Origin: Minisyncoccota bacterium | Lineage (GTDB): Bacteria; Verrucomicrobiota; Lentisphaeria; Oligosphaerales; MVZH01 | Assembly (NCBI GenBank): GCA_021734725.1 | Contig: JAIPIM010000062.1 | Span: 1 to 14,715, forward strand | Reading direction: 5' to 3' | Length of the DNA stretch: 14,715 nt | Shown here: one piece after another, positions 6,401 through 13,625 of the stretch | Position numbering within the stretch: the stretch's first letter is position 1 | Layout: the number at the start of each line of letters is the position of its first letter | Notes under the pieces: generated by a model | Seen by the model: only the letters and a program-made list of their open reading frames with translations | Database searches by the model: none | What the model was told of the DNA's origin: nothing | Program-made: the position numbers and the translations under genes

Positions 6401-7447
6401 ATGACCATACCCGTGGATTACCTGGCTCATCGTCAAACCGACCAACGTTTGCGTGCTCACCTCGAAGTAGGCAGCGAACGTGAATTGCTTGACCGCCTCG
6501 GGTGCGATTTCTTCTACCTGCCCGGCCGCGATATCTCGCAGAACGAGGGTGCCCTCCCGCTCTACAAGGGGACCCTCCCTGAAATGTCTGAAACCGAACG
6601 AGTCTGTCCACTGGGTGTCCGCTGGCACCGGGGAGCGTACGACAGCAAGTTCAGTGTGGACGAAGCGATTGAGGGGCCGTTTCAGGATCCACTGATTACG
6701 ACGCGCGATATTCTGGCGTTTTCCTGGCCTAAGGCGGCCGATTTTGATTTCTCACCCCTTCTGAAAGTGGCTGGAGAGAATGCCGATCGGACGCGTATCG
6801 GCGGGCTTTGGACGGGGATCATGGGAGACAGCTATCGCATGCTCGGGTTCGAGAACTTCCTGCTCAACCTGGCGATGAATCCGGAGTTGATTCACACCTT
6901 GATCGATCGAATGACCGATATGTACCTGGAGCTTAACGATGCGTATTTTTCGCATTTGAAGGGGAAGTTCGAAATCTGGTTTTTCGGGAATGACTTCGGC
7001 AGTCAGGAAGGGCTGCTGATGAGTGCTGAAATGTGGGCCGATTTTTTCTTCGAGAATATTCGCAAGCTCTGTGATCTCGCCCATTCGTATGGGCTGACCG
7101 TGATGATGCATTCGTGCGGCGCCATCAGTGAACTGATTCCGCAGCTGATCGATGCCGGCGTTGACATTCTCGATCCGATTCAGGTGACCGCCAACGGCAT
7201 GGATCCCGAGTCGCTGGCCGACCAGTATGGTGGGAAAATCACATTCCACGGCGGGATCGATACACAGCGTGTTCTGCCGGAAGCTTCACCCGAGGAGGTT
7301 GTTCAACACGTGCGGGATGTGGTGGGCACATTGGGAAGCACCGGCCGCTACATTTTCGCGCCAAGTCAGATTCTTGGTCCCGATATCCCCGTGGACAATA
7401 TCGAGGCGATGTATCGGGTTGTCCGGGAGCTCAATGGAGATTACTGA
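6401..7447 (+). CDS. Uroporphyrinogen decarboxylase-family (MtaA/CmuA-like) protein
   Basis: This is a 348-aa cytoplasmic protein of the UroD superfamily TIM barrel. The diagnostic part is VMMHSCGAISELIPQLIDAG (234-253), containing His237-Ser-Cys239-Gly. It is followed by LDPIQVTANGMDP (257-269), FHGGIDTQRVLP (282-293) and a closing GPDIPVDNIEAMYRV (326-340). Zinc-dependent methylcobamide methyltransferases (MtaA, MtbA) use a His-X-Cys pair plus a later Cys. Here the later segment reads APSQILGPDIP with no Cys. It is therefore closer to the methyltransferase branch than to haem-synthesis HemE, but its reaction is unknown. I chose the ATG at 6401 with AAGGGG (6384-6389) upstream. A GTG at 6389 overlaps that ribosome site. 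It lies downstream of the BNR gene on the same strand, with a possible promoter of its own. Confidence 0.8.
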   Translation: MTIPVDYLAHRQTDQRLRAHLEVGSERELLDRLGCDFFYLPGRDISQNEGALPLYKGTLPEMSETERVCPLGVRWHRGAYDSKFSVDEAIEGPFQDPLITTRDILAFSWPKAADFDFSPLLKVAGENADRTRIGGLWTGIMGDSYRMLGFENFLLNLAMNPELIHTLIDRMTDMYLELNDAYFSHLKGKFEIWFFGNDFGSQEGLLMSAEMWADFFFENIRKLCDLAHSYGLTVMMHSCGAISELIPQLIDAGVDILDPIQVTANGMDPESLADQYGGKITFHGGIDTQRVLPEASPEEVVQHVRDVVGTLGSTGRYIFAPSQILGPDIPVDNIEAMYRVVRELNGDY

Positions 7448-7535
7448 CTGCGGGAAATGACAGGAAGGAATCCCGGTCGGGATGGGAGGAGGTGGAGACC
7501 AGTGGGAGATGGTGTGGAGAATTGCGGTGTGGGTT

Positions 7536-7629
7536 GGTCGAGCAGATCTGTCGCTCCACCGGGACAAGCCCGTTGGGGGCGTGAACATAAGAAGCACCAC
7601 CCGCCCCGGGACAAGCCCGTTGGGGGCGT
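7536..7629. repeat. Palindrome plus 24-bp direct repeat
   Basis: A perfect 24-bp direct repeat, starting CCGGGACAAG and ending TTGGGGGCGT, occurs at 7559-7582 and again at 7606-7629, with 23 bp between copies. Just before the first copy is an imperfect palindrome, GGTcGAGC (7536-7543) with GCTCcACC (7553-7560), loop of 9. Each copy contains the small inverted repeat GGGACAAGCCC. The layout resembles a dispersed intergenic palindromic element, but I cannot see other copies within this window. Confidence 0.8.
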
Positions 7630-7645
7630 TGACCGGAGAAAGACC

Positions 7646-7666
7646 CCGCCGACCTTGTGTCGGTGG
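7646..7666. terminator. Stem-loop between convergent genes, possible terminator
   Basis: CCGCCGAC (7646-7653) pairs with GTCGGTGG (7659-7666) around a CTTGT loop, an 8-bp stem including one G-U pair. It lies midway between the two convergent stop codons. Neither side has a proper T-run. The minus-strand side continues GGGGTCTTTCTCC, slightly favouring that direction. Weak call based on position and stem only. Confidence 0.25.
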
Positions 7667-7739
7667 TGAATCAGATCATCAACTGTCGAGTACCGATCCA
7701 GACGCCGCGACCGACCACAAAACCACACTTTACCGTGCA

Positions 7740-10208
7740 TTAATTGTCCTGGATGAAGTCCCAGCTCAGGCTCAGTGTCTTGAGGATGTTCGTTGCTTCG
7801 TCTGACTTTACGATCCCCGGATCGCGCATTTGCAGACGGACGAAGACCGTGTTGAAAGGGACCCCTTCCTCGGCTTCCAGGGTTATGCTCAGGTGTTCCC
7901 CGTGAGACACTCCGCCATTCCAATCTACCCGGCGGCTGCTTTCTGCCACGTAGCGTTCATTGTCACGCGAAAGCCCTACAATATTGTGCGCAATATAGGG
8001 AAAGTTCGGAGTCTGGCTGTTCAATTTTGCGGTCACTTTGAGCATTGGTTTGGGAGTTGTCACTTTGAAGACCAGTTCCGCTTCGCCGCCGCCCGGCACT
8101 GGCGGAAACAGTCCGAGCCACTGACCGGGTTCCAGTTGCAGCTCGCCTTCGGTGCGGATACTCAGGGCTTGATCGAGAGTGTCCGGGTCGGTCAAGTCCA
8201 GGACAAGTTTGCCTGTTTCACCGGTGTCCGCCGTGACGACAGCGTCCGCCCGAACGCTGTCAGACACGGGGGGCTTATTCGTGACGAACCGTGGTTTTTC
8301 CGATTCGATCAGTTGCTGGAACCGTTCGGGATCCAAATCCAGTTTCTTCCTGATATCCGGGTCGCGCGAGAACAGAATGACGCGTGAGGTCAACAGATTG
8401 TCTACCGTCAATTCCCTGTTCCGGTCCGAACTTGTTTCCAGGAGACGTACTCCATCCCAGCTTACCTGGTAGGTCTGAGCGCCCGTGAACCAGTCGGGCA
8501 GGTTGATTCGGACCGTCCCGTCGACCGGGTAAACGTAAGGGATGCCTCCCTTTTTCAGTGCGAAGTTTGCGTGGATGCGATGGTTGCGGTTAACCAGTAC
8601 GACCAGAATATTATCGCTTCCGCACAGCAGCGAGCGAGCCCAGATCATGTCACTGTTCGATTGAACGGCATGGTAGGGATATCCGACTGCGAGAAGCGAG
8701 GAAAGTCGCTCCAGTTCGGCATTGACCCGTCCCATCTGTTTCCATAACGGTTTAATCCGCGGAGCGCCGACATAGTAGCCCCCCTCGAACTTTCTGGGGA
8801 ACGAGTTCCAGTCCATGAAGTAATTGATGCCTTTGAGACCGGCACCGATGGCGTAATGCACCATCATATCGTTTTCTTCGGGGGTTGGAGCGCGAAACGG
8901 TTCCTGGCCGGTGTTTGTGGTACTCCAGAACATCATATGCACTGGACGCGGGCTGACCGCCGCCAGCAGGGTATCGGCGGTGTTCGGGAAAGTTTCCATA
9001 TCGTATCCCATCCATGTGCTTGGTACATATGTGTCCTGAATCATCACATCCGCCACCTCACCATAGTCCAGCCAATTTCGCGGGGCGAAAGTGCGATCGA
9101 CAATGAACGTTGTTTCGTGTTTCGGATCCAGCCGGCGCTGCTGTCGCATAACCGGTTCGATCCTGTCCATTATACTTGTGCCGACACGCTCGAAGGCGGG
9201 CAGTTTTCGATACCCAAAGTCCTTGGCATCCGGTTCATCGATATTGGTGTACATAATACGGCCCGGGGGCGCGGTGGCGGCGGTCTTGATAAGATCTTCT
9301 GTCGGCGCTTGGCGAACGAGAGTGAATCCCAGGCGCGCGGCGTCACTTTGCGGGTCCCACTGACCGTGATGCCCGTGCAAGGCATAAAGGAGGTTAAAGA
9401 ATTTAGCCTGGTACTCTTTCAGCGGGGTTTGTCCGGAAACTATGCCGCGGGGAAAACGGTCGTCTCGTACTCGGACCTGATACATGGCGGTTTCGCCTTC
9501 TTCGGTCGTGACCTTGAAACAGTGGAAACTGCCGTACTCGAGTGGTTCTCCCAGCGGGATGACGACCAAGGCGGGACGTCCAGGTGCCGTTGTTTTTTGA
9601 ATCGTTCGACTCGTTCCGGTCAGGTCTTTGCCGTCCACGTAAATGTTTCTCAGTGTAAAGATCGATTCGGAGTAGTTGTCCACATACACGTATGCGGTAT
9701 CCATGATTCGATTGAACCCCACGTGCCCCAGTCTGATTTTCTCATGGGTATCGGCATCGATTGTTGTCGACAGTTGCCGGTCGTTTTCTGTGCTCAGTCT
9801 TAAGGCGATGGGGTCCCGTGGAATATTACGGAGACGCACGTATACTGTTCCGATATTGCCAGGGGCGATTGTTTCTGGGTTGACACGGTGCCACACCACT
9901 TGTCCCACCTTTTCGGGAGTGGTCTGGAGGGCTTCCATTGGGGCGCCGTTGAGCGAGATTCCCGTGATCTGGAGCGGTTCTTCCCCCGTATTTTTCACGA
10001 AGGCGTGAATTGTCGCGCCGCGCTTGAAGTGATGTGGGAAATACTGTCGCCAATGGCTCCAGCCTTCCGACCATTCCCATTCCGTCAACGACAGGGGGTA
10101 GCGGTCAATGCGCAGATTGACGTGATCGATGTCCGCATTCGCGGCGGCTCCTGAGGCACCTGTCAGTATGCCCGATATAATGCACGTGCCGACAATTTCT
10201 TTCACCAT
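7740..10208 (-). CDS. Secreted 822-aa protein, putative glycosidase-like
   Basis: This is an 822-aa predicted exported protein. The N-terminus MVKEIVGTCIISGILTGASG then AAANA has the form of a signal peptide. AAAGGA lies 8 nt before the chosen ATG at 10208. An in-frame start at 10292 would overlap the upstream gene and bury the signal. Residues about 30-250 look like beta-sandwich domains. Residues about 265-540 have the rhythm of a TIM barrel, with conserved-looking acidic segments NIDEPD (322-327), VADVMIQDTYVP (386-397) and GINYFMDWNSF (460-470). E325 could be a catalytic acid, but this is inference. The C-terminus (about 722-818) matches the module shared with three neighbours. I cannot name a GH family. 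It is the last gene of the minus-strand block, 58 bp after the 581-aa gene. Confidence 0.75.
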   Translation of the reverse strand: MVKEIVGTCIISGILTGASGAAANADIDHVNLRIDRYPLSLTEWEWSEGWSHWRQYFPHHFKRGATIHAFVKNTGEEPLQITGISLNGAPMEALQTTPEKVGQVVWHRVNPETIAPGNIGTVYVRLRNIPRDPIALRLSTENDRQLSTTIDADTHEKIRLGHVGFNRIMDTAYVYVDNYSESIFTLRNIYVDGKDLTGTSRTIQKTTAPGRPALVVIPLGEPLEYGSFHCFKVTTEEGETAMYQVRVRDDRFPRGIVSGQTPLKEYQAKFFNLLYALHGHHGQWDPQSDAARLGFTLVRQAPTEDLIKTAATAPPGRIMYTNIDEPDAKDFGYRKLPAFERVGTSIMDRIEPVMRQQRRLDPKHETTFIVDRTFAPRNWLDYGEVADVMIQDTYVPSTWMGYDMETFPNTADTLLAAVSPRPVHMMFWSTTNTGQEPFRAPTPEENDMMVHYAIGAGLKGINYFMDWNSFPRKFEGGYYVGAPRIKPLWKQMGRVNAELERLSSLLAVGYPYHAVQSNSDMIWARSLLCGSDNILVVLVNRNHRIHANFALKKGGIPYVYPVDGTVRINLPDWFTGAQTYQVSWDGVRLLETSSDRNRELTVDNLLTSRVILFSRDPDIRKKLDLDPERFQQLIESEKPRFVTNKPPVSDSVRADAVVTADTGETGKLVLDLTDPDTLDQALSIRTEGELQLEPGQWLGLFPPVPGGGEAELVFKVTTPKPMLKVTAKLNSQTPNFPYIAHNIVGLSRDNERYVAESSRRVDWNGGVSHGEHLSITLEAEEGVPFNTVFVRLQMRDPGIVKSDEATNILKTLSLSWDFIQDN

Positions 10209-10266
10209 TTTTCGTGTCCTTTCATGGATGTGCGCATTCAGTGCGCGTTTGCAAGAGGGGGATGTT

Positions 10267-12012
10267 TTATTTGTCAGATCGGAACCGGGCATCGATTTCC
10301 AGGCGTTTCAGGCGACTGCCGATATTGCTTTCGATGCCGCTGCTGTTGCGTTGAATCATGTGTACATAAAACTGTTTTATGCCGGAGAACATGGTGTTGT
10401 CCGACAGGTCCGCGGTGTACGTTCCGCGAGATGGTGGCTGACCGTTTGGCGATGGGGATCTTGTTCCTTCGGCCACGATTGTCTGTCCGTCCAGCGAAAT
10501 GCCCAGGTCAAAGCTCCCGCCCAGATTTCCCAAGCTCTCGCCAGCGAGGCGAACGACGATGTTGTCCAAGGGGCAATGCGCCGAAAACGCTTGTACAATT
10601 TCAACGCCTCTGCCGTATCCTGAGACGCCCTTCATAGCAGGCGTCTTTCCTGCCTCCAGCAGTTGGGGTTTGTCGATTCTGCCCAGCACCCGCCATTGCC
10701 CGCTGGTCAAATCCTGCCGATACCGGATACCGCCGCGCCATCCGTCGAACCACGGATCGAGCAGGATTACAGGATTCTCCGGAATCTCGGTCTTCCCGGC
10801 AAGGGTAGCATGTTTCAGTGTAACCGCGCCGGAAGGACCGCTCAAGGTGATTCGTACTCGGGATTCATGGCCGGTGTCCCCCAGGTCGAAATGGAGCGAC
10901 GCATCTTCCACGGCGGGTTCGGGACCAACTGTCCGCCAAGGATCCGGGTAAGAGTCGAGTGGACCGGCCATTCCGTAGCGCGCCTGTTCCACTTGAATAT
11001 GCTCGGCGTTCCCTTCGATGGCCAGTTCCAGGCTTGCGCTTCTGACTGGCCAGCGCGACCAGAATTGATAATCGAGGACGATATTTTGACCGTTCGTTCG
11101 CAGGTCTTTTACTGCCCCTGTCAGGCGCGTGAAGCCATAGATTGTTGCGCCGCCCGCGCCCTGCCATGAAAGCTCGATGTTTCCCTGGGAGTCGGGAACG
11201 ACTTCGACGGGATCGCCCCACACGAAGTCGGCGCTTGTCAGGGGATGGTCTCCGCGGCTTCGCCGTTGGAATTCCATGGCGCTGAACATAAAATTGCGGC
11301 GTGGGATGTAAGGCGGCTTGTACCCGTAGAGCCAGTTATTGCAGCTTCCCGTTCCGCCGTCGGCCGCGAAATAGAACGCCGGGATATCGAATTCCTTGCA
11401 CACCATTACCTGTTCCCTGGCGGCCTTGAGGTTGCTGAAACCCGAGGCGTCGATGCACATAACCAGTGGTTTGCCCGTGGACAGGTAGTCAATCACTTTT
11501 TTACGCGTGGACGTGTAGTCCTGGCCGTAAAAATCGTAGCAGTATCCGTCGGCCTTGGCGCCGCCGGGTCCGAGCGGCATGGAGTACCAGACGTAAACAG
11601 GCAGATCGCTGTACTCTTTCACGATGTCATAGAGTGGATTCAGCCACCGCGCCGCGTTGTACGGGTTTTCCTCCCAGAAGTGGAGCGCGTCAATCAGTGG
11701 TAGAGCGTCTTCATTGTTTTCCAGCCACTCGCGGAGTACAGCCTCCGTTGCCTCTGGATCTCCCTGCCAGCGGGACGGTTCTTCGAACTGTATGACCGTG
11801 AACACACCGCGTTCACGGGCGGTTTTCAGGGATTGGATATCCAGGGTCTTGTCAACACTGAGGCGTTTGGCGTTCAGGGTGCCTCCCCACTGGTATGCAA
11901 TGGCATAAACGCCGCTGTCGGAAAACCGACCGCGACGGCGTTCGGCAGCCGTCAGTTGCGGGAGGAGGAAGGGAAACGCCAGCAAAGGGAAAAGAAGTGT
12001 CTTGAAGGTCAT
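10267..12012 (-). CDS. Secreted 581-aa protein, putative glycosidase-like with C-terminal beta-sandwich
   Basis: This 581-aa protein begins with a clear signal peptide (MTFKTLLFPLLAFPFLLPQL then TAAE). Residues about 30-260 look like a TIM-barrel enzyme, with strands VYAIAYQWGG (35-44), DALHFWEENPY (108-118), LPVYVWYSMP (137-146), KPLVMCIDASG (181-191) and IPAFYFAADGG (210-220). Candidate catalytic acids are E114/E115 and D188 or D218. Residues about 270-470 are beta-rich. Residues about 485-577 carry the module shared with the neighbours (GISLDGQ at 504-510, KQFYVHMIQRN at 546-556). AAGG lies 9 nt before the ATG. It is 59 bp downstream of the prepilin-like gene and 58 bp upstream of the 822-aa gene. 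No known family recognised. Probably an extracellular polysaccharide-active enzyme by context. Confidence 0.75.
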   Translation of the reverse strand: MTFKTLLFPLLAFPFLLPQLTAAERRRGRFSDSGVYAIAYQWGGTLNAKRLSVDKTLDIQSLKTARERGVFTVIQFEEPSRWQGDPEATEAVLREWLENNEDALPLIDALHFWEENPYNAARWLNPLYDIVKEYSDLPVYVWYSMPLGPGGAKADGYCYDFYGQDYTSTRKKVIDYLSTGKPLVMCIDASGFSNLKAAREQVMVCKEFDIPAFYFAADGGTGSCNNWLYGYKPPYIPRRNFMFSAMEFQRRSRGDHPLTSADFVWGDPVEVVPDSQGNIELSWQGAGGATIYGFTRLTGAVKDLRTNGQNIVLDYQFWSRWPVRSASLELAIEGNAEHIQVEQARYGMAGPLDSYPDPWRTVGPEPAVEDASLHFDLGDTGHESRVRITLSGPSGAVTLKHATLAGKTEIPENPVILLDPWFDGWRGGIRYRQDLTSGQWRVLGRIDKPQLLEAGKTPAMKGVSGYGRGVEIVQAFSAHCPLDNIVVRLAGESLGNLGGSFDLGISLDGQTIVAEGTRSPSPNGQPPSRGTYTADLSDNTMFSGIKQFYVHMIQRNSSGIESNIGSRLKRLEIDARFRSDK

Positions 12013-12071
12013 TGTCTATTACCTTTCTGCGTGAGTGCGAGGGGGGGTATTACGAAAGCTGCTGGGCGAAC

Positions 12072-12773
12072 TCAATTTTTGCCCGCATTTTCCAGCCTGT
12101 ACATCGCCCCTTTGTAGTAATTCGCGGAATTGTATGGTGGGTTGTTGATCATGTAGGAGCGAATCGTTCCGTCGTCGGCCACTTGACGTACATGACCGTC
12201 AAGCCAGACGGTGTTCCATGCGTCCCCGTGGAAATAGTGGCTTGCATTGAGAAGCACGTCGGTATGCGCGATTTCTTCGGCCGGTCGCTGTATTTTCGAA
12301 AGAGGAAGCGAGATATAGCGTTGGCCGGTGGGGTACCACACGGTTCCTCCGGTTCGTGTAAAGCCCGAGTTGCCCCAGCCGCCATTGTAGGACGTGGCCG
12401 GTCCGTAGCCCAGTTGCCAGGAATTGTTGAAGTTCAAACTCGGGCAGCCCATGATCCCTTCGGAATTGTAGTAATCCAGGTGCTGCAGCAATTTTATGCC
12501 CCACACATAGCTGCCGTAATACTTGCCGTAGTATGGCAAATCGGACCACCCGGTGGCAAACTCGTCGTTGTAGTCATTCGCATACATCATTGTTGCCACG
12601 ATATGCTGCTTCAAATTGCTTCTGCACACAATACTTTTCGCACGATCTTTGGCATTCTGAAGCGCGGGCAACAGCAGGCTGGCCAGTACTGCAATGATGG
12701 CGATAACCACAAGCAGCTCGATGAGAGTAAATTGCGCTGTTCTGTCCTTGGGCGGACGGGGTTGTTGTCTCAT
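12072..12773 (-). CDS. Prepilin-like protein with N-terminal methylation signal and H-X9-DG motif
   Basis: This is a 233-aa type II/IV pseudopilin-like protein. After a short basic leader, residues 15-38 read FTLIELLVVIAIIAVLASLL then LPAL, with the conserved Glu at position 5 of the mature protein (E19). The residue before the cleavage site is Gln14, not the usual Gly. Near the C-terminus, His182 followed after nine residues by Asp192-Gly193 fits the H-X9-DG processing-associated motif. Such proteins are abundant in Lentisphaerota and Planctomycetota and are thought to be exported by a type II secretion-like system. The ATG at 12773 has GAGGGAG 7 nt upstream. An upstream TTG at 12794 is less likely. 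It lies between the PEP-CTERM genes and the secreted enzymes, suggesting a shared surface function. Confidence 0.9.
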   Translation of the reverse strand: MRQQPRPPKDRTAQFTLIELLVVIAIIAVLASLLLPALQNAKDRAKSIVCRSNLKQHIVATMMYANDYNDEFATGWSDLPYYGKYYGSYVWGIKLLQHLDYYNSEGIMGCPSLNFNNSWQLGYGPATSYNGGWGNSGFTRTGGTVWYPTGQRYISLPLSKIQRPAEEIAHTDVLLNASHYFHGDAWNTVWLDGHVRQVADDGTIRSYMINNPPYNSANYYKGAMYRLENAGKN

Positions 12774-12794
12774 GGATGGGCTCCCTCGTTCCAA

Positions 12795-12808
12795 GATCCC
12801 GTGGGATC
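12795..12808. other. Short inverted repeat upstream of the prepilin-like gene
   Basis: GATCCC (12795-12800) and GGGATC (12803-12808) form a perfect 6-bp inverted repeat with a 2-bp centre, 22 bp upstream of the prepilin ATG. It could be an operator or an RNA hairpin near the ribosome site. A related ATCCC/GGGAT pair occurs at 7470-7483. Confidence 0.3.
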
Positions 12809-12830
12809 GCTCTGCTGCTCCTTATCGTTC

Positions 12831-12849
12831 CCCCTTGCAGGCAAAGGGG
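12831..12849 (-). other. Intergenic stem-loop after PEP-CTERM gene 1
   Basis: On the minus strand CCCCTT pairs with AAGGGG around a 7-nt loop, 13 nt after the TGA stop at 12862. There is no T-run behind it, so it is more likely a transcript-stabilising or partial-termination hairpin inside the operon than a full terminator. Confidence 0.3.
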
Positions 12850-12861
12850 ATGGGGATCATT

Positions 12862-13542
12862 TCACTTGCGTCCCCGGCGATATCGTCCGAACATCGGAAG
12901 CCCACCTAACAGCAGAAGCAAGAACGACGCCGGTTCGGGGATGGCCGTGACCGTGACATCGGTGATGTAGGCCGAATACCATGGCTGATCAACGGTGTAA
13001 TTTCCGTTGCTCCAGACGATGCTGATGTAGACTTCGTCGATGTTTTGATAGGCGGCATCGGTGGGGGCGAGCGTGGCCGTGATATCGGGATAAGCCACTG
13101 CGGCGCCGTTCGCTGTCTTCTGATCCCAAGTGATTCCGTCCAGAGACAGGCCGACACCGAAGCTTGCGCCATGCGATGGATGTCCGTGCCCGTGGGCGGT
13201 GATGGTGATGTTTTTCATTCGCGCATAGGGTAATTCGAGTTTCTTGATCCAGATCGTCTGTTGCCGGCTATTGGCCGACATCCCGTAGTGCAGGGCGTCC
13301 CCGTCAAGATCCAGTGAGATGCTGTTCCAGCCGTTTTCGTAAGGGACGATGTTCGCCGTTCCCCACGTTACGGTTTGAGTGTCCCAGTCGCCGCCCGCGC
13401 CAACGGTGCGCTGCGCTACGGTACCGAAGTCGTTGACGTAACATTCGATGGCGGCGGCTTGGACATTGGAGGAGAAGAGTACGCCAAGTACCAGCAGGCT
13501 TGTCGCTATGAGCAATGTTGTGAAGTGATGTTTCTTTTGCAT
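12862..13542 (-). CDS. PEP-CTERM sorting-domain protein 1
   Basis: This is a 226-aa exported protein. The signal peptide is MQKKHHFTTLLIATSLLVLG, VLFSSNVQA. The mature part begins AAIECYVNDFGTVAQ, and residues about 110-199 form a beta-sandwich-like module (GLSLDGITWD at 131-140, EVYISIVWSNGN at 170-181). Residues 201-226 are a PEP-CTERM tail: IPEPAS, a hydrophobic LLLLLGGLPMF stretch, then basic RYRRGRK. PEP-CTERM tails are cleaved by an exosortase and direct proteins to the cell surface or extracellular polymer. AAGGA lies 9 nt before the ATG at 13542. An in-frame start at 13620 would put a charged 26-residue extension before the signal peptide. It is a paralogue of the next gene upstream, sharing NDFGTxAQ and the LSLDG module. 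Confidence 0.88.
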   Translation of the reverse strand: MQKKHHFTTLLIATSLLVLGVLFSSNVQAAAIECYVNDFGTVAQRTVGAGGDWDTQTVTWGTANIVPYENGWNSISLDLDGDALHYGMSANSRQQTIWIKKLELPYARMKNITITAHGHGHPSHGASFGVGLSLDGITWDQKTANGAAVAYPDITATLAPTDAAYQNIDEVYISIVWSNGNYTVDQPWYSAYITDVTVTAIPEPASFLLLLLGGLPMFGRYRRGRK

Positions 13543-13625
13543 GGTCTGTAATCCTTTTTTTGGGGGAGTCTTGTTTTTTTCTATTTTTCCATTCAACAAT
13601 CGACGGGGACCGTTTTGCACCGCGC

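Larger units (their letters stand above)
7448..7739. other. Non-coding gap between convergent modules
   Basis: These 292 bp separate the UroD-family gene from the convergent 822-aa gene. They hold a short hairpin just after the UroD stop (ATCCCG 7470-7475 / CGGGAT 7478-7483), a G-rich stretch, a palindrome plus 24-bp direct repeat (7536-7629) and a second stem-loop (7646-7666). An open frame crossing it on the minus strand (7441-7923) is made of repeat translation and overlaps the 822-aa gene, so I do not call it a gene. Confidence 0.7.

Noticed and set aside
6401..7447. Naming this gene hemE
   Set aside because: The His-X-Cys motif and the locus context fit the methyltransferase-like branch of the family, not haem synthesis.
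7559..7629. CRISPR-like pair of 24-bp repeats with a 23-bp spacer
   Set aside because: Only two copies exist, the repeat is G-rich and no cas gene is nearby.
7441..7923. 160-aa minus-strand open frame in the convergent gap
   Set aside because: It consists largely of translated direct repeat (repeated TPPTGLSR-like text) and overlaps the end of the 822-aa gene in another frame.
8856..9803. 315-aa plus-strand open frame
   Set aside because: Antisense to the 822-aa secreted protein, with no domain pattern.
12012..12950. 312-aa plus-strand open frame
   Set aside because: It runs antisense across the prepilin-like gene, which has an unmistakable N-terminal motif, and into PEP-CTERM gene 1.
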